Positions 17,277 through 26,686 of a stretch of 64,000 nt of DNA are shown here, in pieces. A program made the translations under genes and the position numbers. Positions within the stretch are counted from its first letter, which is position 1. Each line of letters starts with the position of its first letter. Under the pieces are notes generated by a model that made no database searches, had not been told where the DNA came from, and was given only the letters and a program-made list of their open reading frames with translations. The stretch comes from Salinivirgaceae bacterium. Lineage in GTDB: Bacteria; Bacteroidota; Bacteroidia; Bacteroidales; SZUA-534. The stretch covers positions 1 to 64,000 of the forward strand of contig JAFXQB010000025.1 in assembly GCA_017527435.1 (NCBI GenBank). Direction: 5' to 3'.

Positions 17277-18833
17277 ATGAAACTCAAACATCTAACCGCT
17301 TTGATTCTGTTTTTTTCGGTGACTAACGCATTCTGTCAGAATCAAATTACTTTAAGCACAAGTGAAACAATTGTCGGGAAAAGTCTTGTTGATAATTCGG
17401 ACATAATCGGGAAAGAATACACTTTCCCCGACCACATTTACAAAACTTATTTTGATACAGCATCCAATTATCTTACTGTCCAATTGAGAGGCATAAAAGG
17501 AAAATATTACAATAACAAAGGAAAAATTGTTCAAGTGAATACAATCGACAATTCAATCATTTGGAGCAAAGAGATAAATTATCAAAACACTCAAATACAG
17601 CACCATAATAAAATTATAGTGCAAGTCAAAGCCAATCAGAGCCAACTTCTTGACATATATTCGGGCAATCCGACATTCGAACTAAAAAACCACATCTATT
17701 TTGTTGATTCGGATTTTAATATCGGCATTGGGTACAAATCGAGTTCGGCAAACGATTTTTCCAATAAACTGGAAGGTGTTAATATATTGAATGGTAGTAT
17801 CTTATGGCAAAGAGAAATAAATAGGGAGTTTGGTTGGAACAACTTCTTTTACATCAATGATTCCACAGTGATTATTGTCTCGGCGGGCATTCATTCACTT
17901 AATGTTAAAACGGGTCAAGGCTGGGACTATAACGCAGAAACAGGGCATAATGATTATAAAGGCACAGTAGCCAAAAATGTGGCAGGGGCCGCATTGGGTG
18001 TGTTGACTGGTTTTGCTGTAGTGTCGACAGGTCACAACGTCATCCATGGTATGGCATCTAACGTTCTGATGGACAGCAACTATTTTTATTTCGCATCAAA
18101 AGAAGAGATAGCCAAGATAAATAAAGCGACAGGAGAAGTTCTTTGGAAATCAAATTTTGAATCGTTTGCCGGACAATCCATTCTATATATGGATAGCAGT
18201 AACATTTATATGATTAACAAAGGATTGGCAAAAGAAAACAACTCTCAACAGATTTCATATAAAAAGCCTTTTTTGGCCGCATTCAGCAGGCAAACAGGCC
18301 AACAGATTTATCTGATTCCTTTTGAAGAGAAAGATAATCCGATTTTAGGACAGATAGTTAAGAATGATTACGAATATCTTCTTTTCAAAAACAAAATTGT
18401 GAAATACAATACTAAAACAAGAAACAACCAACAGAAACAATATGATACCAAACAATTTGGTGATTTAAGTTTTTTCATAGGAAACCACGTATTTGTTAAA
18501 AACGACGAAGGTTCGATAACAAATCTTGTCGCTTCAGACACAACAAAGTTTTTTGTTTACTCAGAAAGTGGAACTGTATTATCTATTGATGAAAACTTAA
18601 ATATTTGCAATACAATCAGTAATGATAAATTGACTGTGAGCAGTGTAAACGGCTCTGCGTTATCGTTTTTTGGCAATCAAGACAAAACATTAATAATGAA
18701 CGGGCAGGGTGAAAAATGTGCTGAATTATACGCAATCTTAAACCCGAAAAACTCATACATCATTAAAAACACATTGTACTACATTAATGATAAGAAACTG
18801 TGTATCATTAATCTTGACAATCTGGACAAGTAG
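17277..18833 (+). CDS. secreted PQQ-like beta-propeller repeat protein
   Basis: 518 residues with a signal peptide (MKLKHLTALILFFSVTNAFC-Q). Repeats of the PQQ/BamB type are seen, with the typical G-x-I/V-L/I-W ending: NSIIWSKEI (about residue 95), GSILWQREI (about 172) and TGEVLWKSNF (about 285), plus YFASKEEIAKINKATG. An unusual hydrophobic glycine-rich stretch (VAGAALGVLTGFAVVSTG, about 236-253) interrupts the propeller. The role is unknown; such proteins are periplasmic or lipoprotein-like scaffolds. A TATATTTG element at 17232-17239 may be its -7 box, though no good upstream box was found. The base composition is more A/T-rich than the flanking gltBD, suggesting a different history. Confidence 0.7.
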   Translation: MKLKHLTALILFFSVTNAFCQNQITLSTSETIVGKSLVDNSDIIGKEYTFPDHIYKTYFDTASNYLTVQLRGIKGKYYNNKGKIVQVNTIDNSIIWSKEINYQNTQIQHHNKIIVQVKANQSQLLDIYSGNPTFELKNHIYFVDSDFNIGIGYKSSSANDFSNKLEGVNILNGSILWQREINREFGWNNFFYINDSTVIIVSAGIHSLNVKTGQGWDYNAETGHNDYKGTVAKNVAGAALGVLTGFAVVSTGHNVIHGMASNVLMDSNYFYFASKEEIAKINKATGEVLWKSNFESFAGQSILYMDSSNIYMINKGLAKENNSQQISYKKPFLAAFSRQTGQQIYLIPFEEKDNPILGQIVKNDYEYLLFKNKIVKYNTKTRNNQQKQYDTKQFGDLSFFIGNHVFVKNDEGSITNLVASDTTKFFVYSESGTVLSIDENLNICNTISNDKLTVSSVNGSALSFFGNQDKTLIMNGQGEKCAELYAILNPKNSYIIKNTLYYINDKKLCIINLDNLDK

Positions 18834-18955
18834 ACGTCTGAAACAATTCGGAAAAACGAAACTAACAAGTCGGATTACAATTGATAATATGCAATGTGAG
18901 GCTGTCACGTAGGCAGCCCCACACGTTTGAAGCAGTTTTATAATCTGTGTTTTAT

Positions 18956-19252
18956 CTACAAATGTCTTGCGAAATCCATTCTCTCGTGAAGTATGCGGAC
19001 AATTAGTGCTCGGCTGTTTGCTTGCGCGAGGTAGAAGACCATATGTTTGCGCACGTGACAGGCTCTGATGCCTGGAATGATTTCGTCGTAAGGTCTTCCT
19101 GCTGTCTGCAGCGCGGCGGCTATTTCGTCCATAGCGGCGCAAAGGGTGTTGTAGTATGCATCGGCTTGTTTTTCTGACCACGTGTCGGCGGTGTATTCCC
19201 AAATATGGTAAAGGTCATCGGTGGCCTTTGGGGTGATGTCATACTTTGCCAT
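18956..19252 (-). CDS. parE: ParE/RelE-family toxin
   Basis: 98 residues. The N-terminus YDITPKATDDLYHIWEYTADTWSEKQADAYYNTL and the core RPYDEIIPGIRACHVRKHMVFYLAQ...ALIVRILHERMDFARHL fit the ParE/RelE toxin fold, with the basic residues and C-terminal R-L-H-E-R-M-D strand usual in ParE. ParE toxins poison gyrase. The gene overlaps the end of the antitoxin gene by 14 bp, the standard antitoxin-first arrangement, so the two are translationally coupled. Confidence 0.88.
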   Translation of the reverse strand: MAKYDITPKATDDLYHIWEYTADTWSEKQADAYYNTLCAAMDEIAAALQTAGRPYDEIIPGIRACHVRKHMVFYLAQANSRALIVRILHERMDFARHL

Positions 19253-19487
19253 ATTTCCGCGCTTTCATTTCCTGAAGGAAGGCCTTCGAGTCAAAATCTT
19301 CAACAAGTCCGCTTGTCAAACCTTCGTTGATGGCCGCACGTAGCGCAATAATTTTTTGTTCCTGTTCTTCAAGAAGGCGGAGGCCCGAGCGCACAACTTC
19401 GCTGGCATTATTGTAGCGGCCGCTTGAAATGCTGGTTTGTATAAAATCTTCGAAATGAGCGCCTAGCGCAACCGATGTTGTTTTCAT
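19239..19487 (-). CDS. parD: ParD-family antitoxin
   Basis: 82 residues from the ATG at 19487. The longer frame to 19568 runs through the promoter and is rejected. The N-terminal half (SVALGAHFEDFIQTSISSGRYNNASEVVRSGLRLLEEQE) is a ribbon-helix-helix DNA-binding domain of the ParD/CC2985 type; the C-terminal tail (residues about 50-82) would wrap the toxin. It should neutralise the adjacent ParE and repress its own promoter. Confidence 0.88.
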   Translation of the reverse strand: MKTTSVALGAHFEDFIQTSISSGRYNNASEVVRSGLRLLEEQEQKIIALRAAINEGLTSGLVEDFDSKAFLQEMKARKYGKV

Positions 19488-19505
19488 AATTAATCTATTA
19501 ATGCA

Positions 19506-19536
19506 CAAAGTTACCAATATTTCATAATTCGCACAA
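19506..19536 (-). promoter_or_regulatory. parDE promoter
   Basis: Minus strand: TTG (19534-19536), 20 bp, TAACTTTG (19506-19513). The parD ATG lies 18 bp downstream. Confidence 0.5.
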
Positions 19537-19773
19537 CAATTATTCAATACAACCCTTCCTGTCTGCATTTTCGATTCGTAATAAAAACTCGTAATTAGAA
19601 ACCTGAATAATATATTTTAGTCATAATTTGTAATAAAATGTTGATTTTTGTACCGTGATTATTTAAAAGTGTAAAAGAAATAGCGCAAAGAATGACAGAT
19701 TGAAAATAACAGTGAAAAACTGTGCCCCCGTTAGGGGCTGTGTCATCAGTGCGAATCATAAAGTATTGAAACA

Positions 19774-20622
19774 ATGAAAATTCCATTCACCAAAATGCAC
19801 GGCCTGGGCAACGATTACATCTACGTTGACGTTACCGACCGTGAATTGCAAAACCCTGAACGGTTGTCGGTTCTGTGGAGCGACCGCCACAAGGGCATCG
19901 GCAGCGACGGGCTGGTGCTCATTGGCCGCTCGGAGGTGGCTGATTTCAGTATGCGCATCTTCAATGCCGACGGCTCGGAGGCCTTAATGTGCGGCAACGC
20001 GTCGCGCTGCATTGGCAAGTATCTGCACGACAACCATTTGACCGATAAAACCGAAATCCGTCTTGAGACGCTTTCGGGCATCAAAATCATCCGCCTGAAC
20101 CTTGCCGCCGACGGCTCGGTGGAGACCGTGACGGTGGATATGGGCGAGGGCTGTCCAATGGGCGTCATTGGGTTGGGCGGGCAGGAGCATCTGCTTGTGG
20201 GTGAGCGGATTGAGGCTTGCGGACACGTTTTCAACGCCACGGCCATCAATATGGGCAATCCGCACTTGGTGCTTTTTGTGCAGAACGCCGAACTTGCGCC
20301 CGTGGCCGAAGTGGGCGCCGAACTGGAGTACAGCCCAATGTTCCCGAACCGCACCAATGTTGAGTTTGCCGAGATTATCGACAACCACAACATCCGTATG
20401 CGCGTGTGGGAGCGCGGCAGCGGCATCACGCAGGCCTGCGGAACGGGCGCGTGCGCAACCGCCGTGGCCGCCGCAATGGCCGAACTCACCAACCCCACCG
20501 ACTGCCACGTTCAAATGGACGGCGGCACCCTGACCATCACCTGGAACCCCGCCACCCGCCACGTGCTAATGACTGGCACGGCCACAAAGGTGTTTGAGGG
20601 GGAGATTGAGATTGAAAATTGA
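19774..20622 (+). CDS. dapF: diaminopimelate epimerase
   Basis: 282 residues. It converts LL- to meso-diaminopimelate for lysine and peptidoglycan synthesis. The two catalytic cysteines are present in [10 protein letters not shown] (about residue 73) and [11 protein letters not shown] (about 221), together with the N-terminal [12 protein letters not shown] and the GNPHLVLFV motif. It is a solitary gene, convergent with the SpoIIE-type phosphatase gene that ends 42 bp away. A small gccccc-gtta-ggggc hairpin lies in the 286-bp region upstream, where nothing else was recognised. Confidence 0.96.
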   Translation: MKIPFTKMHGLGNDYIYVDVTDRELQNPERLSVLWSDRHKGIGSDGLVLIGRSEVADFSMRIFNADGSEALMCGNASRCIGKYLHDNHLTDKTEIRLETLSGIKIIRLNLAADGSVETVTVDMGEGCPMGVIGLGGQEHLLVGERIEACGHVFNATAINMGNPHLVLFVQNAELAPVAEVGAELEYSPMFPNRTNVEFAEIIDNHNIRMRVWERGSGITQACGTGACATAVAAAMAELTNPTDCHVQMDGGTLTITWNPATRHVLMTGTATKVFEGEIEIEN

Positions 20623-20664
20623 CAACTTAAATCCAAACAATAGCTGAACAACGCGTGCGTATTA

Positions 20665-22941
20665 TCACTCAATCTTGATGCCGACCAGCACAACATCGTC
20701 GGTCTGTTCGGTTGGTGTTTCGCGCGGACCATCCATTCGCCAACTCTCAAATGCATTCTTGTAGATGTCAAACTGTTCAGTGAACGGTTTTTGGTAGTTG
20801 TCGAGCAGCAACCCGTATAGTTTTTTGCGTCCGAATTTCTGTTCGTTCGAGTTGTCGAATTGGTCGGTGATGCCATCACTGTAAGCAAAGAAACAGTCGC
20901 CTTTCTCAAGCTCGATAACGTGATTTGTGAAAGGTGTGTTCTTGTTGTATTTGCCAATCGGCATGTGGTCACACTCTATTTTGGTCAGACTGTTGTCGCG
21001 AATCATGACGAGTGGCCGGTAGGCGCCCGAATATTGCAGCTGACGCCGGTCGGAATCGATGAGTATCAATGCCATGTCAATGCCATCAAGACCACCCATT
21101 GCATTTATGTCTTGCCGCAGGGCGCTTATCACATTGGCGCGCAGTTGGTTGAGTATGTCGCTTGCCTGCAGTTGCTCAGAATTCATGTCGATGTTGGCAA
21201 CAATGTCATTCAGCATCGATATGCCAAGCATGCTCATGAATGCGCCCGGAACGCCATGTCCTGTGCAGTCAGCCACAACAAGAGCCTTGTAACGTCCGAT
21301 TTTGACTGCCCAATAGAAATCGCCACTCACAATGTTGCATGGATGGAACATTACCAGGCAGTTGCCAAAAATCTGCTGCATCATGCTGCGCGTCGGAATC
21401 ACTGCTTCCTGAATGTGCTTTGCATAAATGATGCTGTCGGTGATGCTCTTGTTGGCAGCGTTCAGCAGTTCGTTCTGCGATTGCAGCTCTTCTTTTGCCG
21501 CCACAAGCTGGTAGTTTTTCTCATCAAGCATCTCGTTTTTTTTGTTCAGCATAAGGATGAGTTTTTTTCGTCTCATGCTCGATACAAGTATAATTATTGA
21601 GATGACCAACAAGCTTGATATTATTGCAATCATCAGCAATCTCTGTCTTTCAACTTTTGCCTTGTATTGCTGCTCATGTTCATATTCTTCAAGGACACGC
21701 TGGCGCATTTTCTGCTCGAAATCCATTCGGGTTTTCGAAGTGGCAACTCGGGCAGCCACTTCGTCGTTGCTGTTATCCATCAGCAGGTAGACAAGTTCTT
21801 TCAGATATTCGTTGGCTTTGCGGTAGTCGCCTATAGTCTCGTAATATTTCTGGTACGACAAGAGAAGCTCTTTTTTGATTTCGCGACGCGGATTCTCGAT
21901 GGCTATAAGTTCTTCGGCTCTTTTAAAATATTTCAGAGCCGAATCGAGATTGCCCCTGCACAGTTGGGCGCGGCCTTGTATTGTCACGGCACCAGACATG
22001 TTTGCCCTTAGATTGTAGTCGTGTATCAGTTTGATAAGCAGATTGCAGTGCAATTCACATGAGTCGAGTGCGGCTTTCATCTCTTTGCCTTTTGCATTCT
22101 CGGCCAATTCCATATAAACCATCGCCTTGTATATATGAAGTTGCTGCATCTCAATGATATTGGGCAACGGCAACGCCAGAGCATAGGCTGTATCCAAATG
22201 ATATTTTGATAGTTGCAGCCATTCTTCGGCAAGTGAGTCGCGGCGGTGGCGTTTGTATTTGTTCACGTATACTCTTGCAAGTCCGGCGTGGTCGGCTATC
22301 AAACCGTAGACATTGTTAATTGATGAGTCGATGGCCAGTGCCTGTGTGAAATAATTGGTGGCGTTCTGATAGAACCGCACGAATATGTTCACATTTCCAA
22401 GGTTTTGAAGAATTTGTGTTATATGTGCCGTATCGCCGATTTCTCTGAATACGTCAAGGCTCATGTGGTAGTATTTCGATGCCTGATCGTACAGTCCTTG
22501 TGCTGTCAGGATTGTTGCCAATTGCGTGTTAAGCCTGGCTAAATGGTATTTGCTTTCAAGTTTTTCCCACAGATAGATGGCTTCCATGTTAAGGTCGCGG
22601 GCTTTGTCATAGTCGGCTGCCCAATAGTAATAACGTGCCAAATAACTGTAGCCGTGTGCGATATAATACTGATTATCAAATTTTTGCGCCAAATCGAGTA
22701 GCAGTTTGCAGTACTTTCCTGCCGTATCAACATCGTAGCAGTATCTGCATATAAAGTAGTATCTCGAAAGTTTCGCTGTATCGTCGGGCATTGATTGAAC
22801 GGCAATGCGGGTGCTGTCGAGTTGGCGTATAATAGTGGCCCAATCATTGTTGTTTCCACTTTGTGCGCGTGTTGTACCAGTTGCCGTAGCTAGGACAACA
22901 GCCAGTAGCAGTACCTTGAAAATGTCTTTTATCAAATTCAT
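20665..22941 (-). CDS. TPR sensor with membrane helix and SpoIIE/PP2C phosphatase domain
   Basis: 758 residues. A signal peptide (MNLIKDIFKVLLLAVVLATATG) is followed by periplasmic TPR-like helices (about 35-400; for example YIAHGYSYLARYYYWAADYDKARDL, ASKYYHMSLDVFREIGD), one transmembrane helix (RLLMIAIISSLLVISIIILVS, about 440), a coiled coil (about 470-515), and a cytosolic SpoIIE-type PP2C domain (about 530-758) with GDFYWA, ADCTGHGVPGAFMSMLG and AYSDGITDQ, which supply metal-binding aspartates. It probably dephosphorylates an anti-sigma-factor antagonist or similar partner in response to a periplasmic signal. No partner is encoded next to it. This TPR-TM-SpoIIE layout is common in Bacteroidota. 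Confidence 0.85.
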   Translation of the reverse strand: MNLIKDIFKVLLLAVVLATATGTTRAQSGNNNDWATIIRQLDSTRIAVQSMPDDTAKLSRYYFICRYCYDVDTAGKYCKLLLDLAQKFDNQYYIAHGYSYLARYYYWAADYDKARDLNMEAIYLWEKLESKYHLARLNTQLATILTAQGLYDQASKYYHMSLDVFREIGDTAHITQILQNLGNVNIFVRFYQNATNYFTQALAIDSSINNVYGLIADHAGLARVYVNKYKRHRRDSLAEEWLQLSKYHLDTAYALALPLPNIIEMQQLHIYKAMVYMELAENAKGKEMKAALDSCELHCNLLIKLIHDYNLRANMSGAVTIQGRAQLCRGNLDSALKYFKRAEELIAIENPRREIKKELLLSYQKYYETIGDYRKANEYLKELVYLLMDNSNDEVAARVATSKTRMDFEQKMRQRVLEEYEHEQQYKAKVERQRLLMIAIISSLLVISIIILVSSMRRKKLILMLNKKNEMLDEKNYQLVAAKEELQSQNELLNAANKSITDSIIYAKHIQEAVIPTRSMMQQIFGNCLVMFHPCNIVSGDFYWAVKIGRYKALVVADCTGHGVPGAFMSMLGISMLNDIVANIDMNSEQLQASDILNQLRANVISALRQDINAMGGLDGIDMALILIDSDRRQLQYSGAYRPLVMIRDNSLTKIECDHMPIGKYNKNTPFTNHVIELEKGDCFFAYSDGITDQFDNSNEQKFGRKKLYGLLLDNYQKPFTEQFDIYKNAFESWRMDGPRETPTEQTDDVVLVGIKIE

Positions 22942-23064
22942 CCCGTTCGTATTTTAAAATAATGAGTTCTATACGAATACCTGTCAATTATGTTCGCTGT
23001 AGCAAATCTTTTTTTTGCTGGGGACACAAAATCTCAAATAAACGTTTCGTGTTGTGAAAAAAGG

Positions 23065-23094
23065 TTGCTGAATCTTCAATTTCGTTTACATTTG
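23065..23094 (+). promoter_or_regulatory. manC promoter, which decides the start codon
   Basis: TTG (23065-23067), 19 bp, TACATTTG (23087-23094). The GTG at 23094, the first possible start of the frame, overlaps the -7 box, so translation must begin downstream at the ATG of 23118 or 23124. Confidence 0.6.
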
Positions 23095-23117
23095 TGATAG
23101 AAACTGAAAAAAAACGA

Positions 23118-24215
23118 ATGGATATGAATCAGAATCTATATTGTGTGATAATGGCTGGCGGCGCCGGAACGCGCTTTTGGCCGGTTAGCCGCTCAACATT
23201 CCCGAAACAATTTATTGATATTCTGGGCATAGGCAAATCGCTGTTGCAACTCACCTTTGAGCGTTTCACAAAGATTGTGCCGCCGCAGAATGTTTTCATC
23301 GTCACCAGCGCCGAATATAAAGATTTGACACTCAAACAACTGCCGCAGATTACCGCATCGCAGATTCTGCTTGAGCCCGCTCGTCGCAACACTGCGCCCT
23401 GCATCGCTTATGCCAACTTCCGCATCCAGCAGATAAACCCCGATGCCTGCATTGTTGTGGCGCCGTCGGACCATCTGATTCTGAACGATCAGATGTTCAT
23501 TGAGACCATTTCGAACGGCTTCGACTTTGTGGCCAACAACGATAATCTGCTCACGCTCGGCATCCAGCCCACCCGCCCCGACACGGGCTACGGCTACATC
23601 CAGTTCGACGAGGCAATCAACTTCAACAACATTGCCGACCTGAAGCGCGTGAAGGCCTTCACCGAGAAACCGAATCTTGAGTTTGCCAAATTCTTTGTTG
23701 AAAGCGGCGAATTCTATTGGAATTCAGGCATTTTCCTTTGGTCGCTGAAATCGATTCAGGCCGCCTTCAAGAAACATCTGGCAGAGGTTTATAATCTGTT
23801 CAACAGCAAGTCGGAACTGTTCAACACTGATGATGAGGAAGATGCCATCGGCCAGATTTATCCTGTCTGCCCGAACATCTCAATCGACTATGGTGTAATG
23901 GAAAAGGCTGACAATGTGGCTGTTCTGGGTTCGCACTTTGGTTGGTCCGATTTGGGAACGTGGACATCGCTCTACGAAAACCAACCTAAAAACGACGAGC
24001 AGAATGTGATTTCGGGCGACAATGTGCTGCTCTACAACACCAACCGCTCGATTGTGTATGCGCCAAAAGACAAACTGGTTGTGGTGCAAGGCCTTACAAA
24101 CTATATTGTGGTTGATACACCCGACGCGCTGCTCATCTGCGACAAGGACGAAGAGCAAACCGTGAAGGTGATTGTGAACGACATCAAATCGAAGACGGGG
24201 GACAAGTATATTTAA
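23118..24215 (+). CDS. manC: mannose-1-phosphate guanylyltransferase
   Basis: About 365 residues. It makes GDP-mannose from mannose-1-phosphate and GTP, a precursor of fucose and mannose units in surface glycans. Motifs: the nucleotide-binding signature MAGGAGTRFWPVSR with FPKQF (about residues 12-33), LLEPARRNTAPCIAYA, VAPSDHLI, and FTEKPN with FYWNSGIFLW. The length fits the short form of ManC without the C-terminal phosphomannose-isomerase domain. The ATG at 23118 is preferred, and 23124 (MNQNLYCVIMAGG) is also possible. The upstream GTG lies in the promoter. It may supply the glycan locus at the right end of the window. Confidence 0.93.
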   Translation: MDMNQNLYCVIMAGGAGTRFWPVSRSTFPKQFIDILGIGKSLLQLTFERFTKIVPPQNVFIVTSAEYKDLTLKQLPQITASQILLEPARRNTAPCIAYANFRIQQINPDACIVVAPSDHLILNDQMFIETISNGFDFVANNDNLLTLGIQPTRPDTGYGYIQFDEAINFNNIADLKRVKAFTEKPNLEFAKFFVESGEFYWNSGIFLWSLKSIQAAFKKHLAEVYNLFNSKSELFNTDDEEDAIGQIYPVCPNISIDYGVMEKADNVAVLGSHFGWSDLGTWTSLYENQPKNDEQNVISGDNVLLYNTNRSIVYAPKDKLVVVQGLTNYIVVDTPDALLICDKDEEQTVKVIVNDIKSKTGDKYI

Positions 24216-24261
24216 TAGGTAGGATTTAGAATTTAGAATAACAAATTATTGACTTACAAAC

Positions 24262-24291
24262 AAAAAGGCGCGGATGGTTCCGCGCTTTTTT
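24262..24291. terminator. bidirectional terminator between manC and trmN6
   Basis: gcgcgga (24268-24274), loop tggt, tccgcgc (24279-24285), flanked by A5 and T6. It serves both convergent genes. Confidence 0.9.
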
Positions 24292-24304
24292 GTTTGTTAT
24301 GACA

Positions 24305-25018
24305 TCAGAACTTCAAATAAAAATCTCGTGTAAGTGAAATATATTCAGGCGAGTAAATACCGTGTTCATCGGTTTCGATGGTGATGGTTTCGTCGGTTAG
24401 CAGTGCGGCGCCGTAACCGTACTCAACCATTGCACGGTGGAACGGCAGCACGGGGTTGGGGCGAACCATAGCGCGGCGGACGGCCGTCAGGTGGTGGCGG
24501 GCGGCTTCTGTGTTATAATCGGCAAGGCGGTCAACAGGGATGATTAACGACAGGCGGCCATTGTCGGTGAGCAGTTGGGCAGCGCAACTGAACAAGTCGG
24601 CCACGGGCAGAGTGTCGTCGTGGCGGGCAAGGGCACGGCCTTGGCTTGGTGCTTTGAGCGAATTGCTGAAAAACGGAGGGTTGCTGACAATCAGGTCGAA
24701 ACGGTCGGGACAGTCGGCGGCAAATTCCTGAACCGAAAGGTTGAAAAGTTCGATACGGTCGGCCCACGGGCAGTTGTCGATATTGGTGATAGCATCGATG
24801 CAGGCGTTGCTGTCAATTTCAACGGCCGCCACCTGCGCTTCGGACCGCTGCGCCGCCATAATGGCTATCAGGCCAGTGCCAGTGCCAACATCGAGCACCC
24901 TCCGCGCACCAGCGCAACTGCACCACGCGCCCAAAAGCACACCATCGGTGCCAACTTTCATCGAAGCGTTGTCTTGCACAATGGCGAATTGTTTGAAACA
25001 GAAGTAGTTGTTGCTCAT
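24305..25018 (-). CDS. trmN6: tRNA1(Val) (adenine37-N6)-methyltransferase family
   Basis: 237 residues from the ATG at 25018 (MSNNYFCFKQFAIVQD). The open frame continues 32 codons upstream, but that part is made of intergenic stutter repeats. The class I methyltransferase fold shows motif I (VLDVGTGTGLIAIMAA), the acidic ribose-binding AAVEID, and the N6-adenine motif SNPPFF. The N-terminal QDNASMKVGTDGVLLGAW is diagnostic of the YfiC/TrmN6 family, which methylates A37 of tRNA-Val. Family-level function is sound. The exact tRNA is inferred from relatives. Confidence 0.88.
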   Translation of the reverse strand: MSNNYFCFKQFAIVQDNASMKVGTDGVLLGAWCSCAGARRVLDVGTGTGLIAIMAAQRSEAQVAAVEIDSNACIDAITNIDNCPWADRIELFNLSVQEFAADCPDRFDLIVSNPPFFSNSLKAPSQGRALARHDDTLPVADLFSCAAQLLTDNGRLSLIIPVDRLADYNTEAARHHLTAVRRAMVRPNPVLPFHRAMVEYGYGAALLTDETITIETDEHGIYSPEYISLTRDFYLKF

Positions 25019-25025
25019 TGTTGTT

Positions 25026-25115
25026 TTTTTTGACATCAGACTACAGACTACGGTCAACGGACATTGTTCACTTGTCTTTTTTCTGTTGTCTGTCGTCTGA
25101 TGTCTGTTGTCCATT
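25026..25115. repeat. stuttering gtctgttgtctgatg repeat
   Basis: Degenerate tandem copies of gacatcagactacagacta and gtcttttttctgttgtctgtcgtctgatgtct. The same vocabulary occurs at 3630-3655 and 4263-4315. It is non-coding. Confidence 0.65.
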
Positions 25116-25127
25116 CATTGTTAATTC

Positions 25128-25904
25128 CTAAATCCTAATTTCTAAATTATTCACGCCCAAACTGAACAGCGCAAAATCGTATTTCACAGGGTCGTCGGGG
25201 CAGAATTGGCGCAGGCGGGCGGTGAGTTCTTCAACGGCCTGCCAGTCGTTCTGCTTGCGCGACAGCAGCCCCAACAGCCGCGAAACGTTGCCTACGTGCA
25301 CATCGAGCGGAATTTGAAGCGCCGACTGCGGAATATTCTTCCAGATGCCGAAATCGACGCCCGTGCCGCTCTGCCGCACCATCCAGCGCAGATACATATT
25401 CATCCGCTTCGAAGCCGAGCCTTTGTCGGGGTTGGCCAAGTGCTTCTCGGTGCGGTGCTGATGGTCAATCTCGAAGAAAACCTGATTGAAATGCGTCAGC
25501 GCGCCGCGAATGGTGCCTGACGATTTAAATCCTTCAGTAACAACCCGTTCCAAACCACCGTGATTTATGTATATATTGTGCAGCGAGCGCAGAAACGTGG
25601 TGCAGTCGGTGCCGTTAAAGGTGCGGTAAACAAACCGCTCGAACGGCTGCAGGTCGGCATCGGTGCAGTTTGTGACGAAATCGTGCGGCGCGCCGTCCAT
25701 CCAGTTGATGAGTTGGTTGGCCGATTTTACAATGCTCTTGCGCTGCCCCCAGGCGATGGTTGCGGCCAGAAATCCAGCAATGGCAATATCGTCGGGACGG
25801 CTGAAGCGGTGCGGAATCGAAATCGGGTCTTCGGCAATAAAATCGGGATTGTCGAACCGCGCGGCCTGCGCGTCAAGGAATCGTTTTAGTTCGGTGTCGG
25901 TCAT
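25128..25904 (-). CDS. DUF2400 (TIGR02757) family protein
   Basis: 258 residues, full length for the family. Recognised by FNxPDFIAEDPISIPHRFSRPDDIAIAGFLAATIAWGQRKSI at the N-terminus, the central KGSASKRMNMYLRWMVR, and LQIPLDVHVGNVSRLLGLLSRKQNDWQAVEELT. The middle and end recall helix-hairpin-helix DNA glycosylases (the LDVH and arginine-rich segments), and the family has been linked to that fold. The biological role is unknown. It lies 109 bp upstream of trmN6 on the same strand, with stutter repeats between. Confidence 0.85.
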   Translation of the reverse strand: MTDTELKRFLDAQAARFDNPDFIAEDPISIPHRFSRPDDIAIAGFLAATIAWGQRKSIVKSANQLINWMDGAPHDFVTNCTDADLQPFERFVYRTFNGTDCTTFLRSLHNIYINHGGLERVVTEGFKSSGTIRGALTHFNQVFFEIDHQHRTEKHLANPDKGSASKRMNMYLRWMVRQSGTGVDFGIWKNIPQSALQIPLDVHVGNVSRLLGLLSRKQNDWQAVEELTARLRQFCPDDPVKYDFALFSLGVNNLEIRI

Positions 25905-25991
25905 TGTTTTAAATAAAATCTGTGTAAATCAGTCCAATCTGCGTCATCTGCGTTCAAATTCAAGCGTCAAAAATAATAAAGTTGTGGGCTG

Positions 25992-26021
25992 TTGCACCAA
26001 ACACATATTTTTCTACCTTTG
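25992..26021 (+). promoter_or_regulatory. rplY promoter
   Basis: TTG (25992-25994), 19 bp, TACCTTTG (26014-26021). It leaves a leader of about 65 nt before the rplY ATG at 26094. Confidence 0.6.
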
Positions 26022-26093
26022 CGCCGCTTAAAATTTTTATTGTCTAACGTGCAATGGGCGACTCAGTCGCAAGTAGCACATAAATTTATTAGA

Positions 26094-26678
26094 ATGAAAA
26101 CTATTGAGATTAAAGGTTCTGTTCGTGCAGACCTTGGCAAAAAGGCAACACGCGAGCTTCGCAAAAACGGACAGGTTCCTTGCGTAGTGTACGGCGGCGA
26201 GTCAGTAACCCACTTTTCAGCACCTGTTGATGCTTTCCGTGGCTTGATTTACACACCGAACATCTACATTGTTGACCTTGTAATTGACGGAAAGGCTTGC
26301 AAGGCTGTTCTGAAAGACGTTCAGTACAACTGCGTATCTGACGCTATCGAGCACATTGATTTCCTTGAAGTTAGCGACAAGAAACCAGTTTCAATCGCAC
26401 TGCCAGTGAAACTCAACGGCTTGGCCGAAGGTGTTCGCCAGGGTGGTAAGCTGGTGCTGAAAATCCGCAAAATCCGCGTTAAAGGTCTGATTGAGAAACT
26501 TCCTGACATTCTTGAGATTGATGTTACCAACCTTGGTCTTGGCAAGGCAATCAAAATTCAGGATTTGAGCTTCGATGGCCTTGAAATCCTTGAAGCTAAA
26601 AACATTGTGGTTGCAACTGTTAAAATGACACGTGCTGCCGCTACAGCCAGCGCTGATGCAGCTGCTGAAGCAAAATAA
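26094..26678 (+). CDS. rplY: 50S ribosomal protein L25/Ctc
   Basis: 194 residues of the long L25/Ctc (TL5) type. The N-terminal 5S-rRNA-binding domain is IEIKGSVRADLGKKATRELRKNGQVPCVVYGG. The TL5-type beta domain follows (PVKLNGLAEGVRQGGKLVLKIRKIRVKGL, LPDILEIDVTNLGLGKAIKIQDL), and the alanine-rich tail is unstructured. The ATG at 26094 was chosen because the longer frame overlaps the promoter. pth starts 8 bp after its stop, a pairing (rplY-pth) seen in many bacteria. Confidence 0.97.
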   Translation: MKTIEIKGSVRADLGKKATRELRKNGQVPCVVYGGESVTHFSAPVDAFRGLIYTPNIYIVDLVIDGKACKAVLKDVQYNCVSDAIEHIDFLEVSDKKPVSIALPVKLNGLAEGVRQGGKLVLKIRKIRVKGLIEKLPDILEIDVTNLGLGKAIKIQDLSFDGLEILEAKNIVVATVKMTRAAATASADAAAEAK

Positions 26679-26686
26679 TCTGGCTT

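Noticed and set aside
19724..19739. terminator before dapF
   Set aside because: The gccccc-gtta-ggggc hairpin has no T-run and lies only 34 bp before the dapF start. It could be a repeat.
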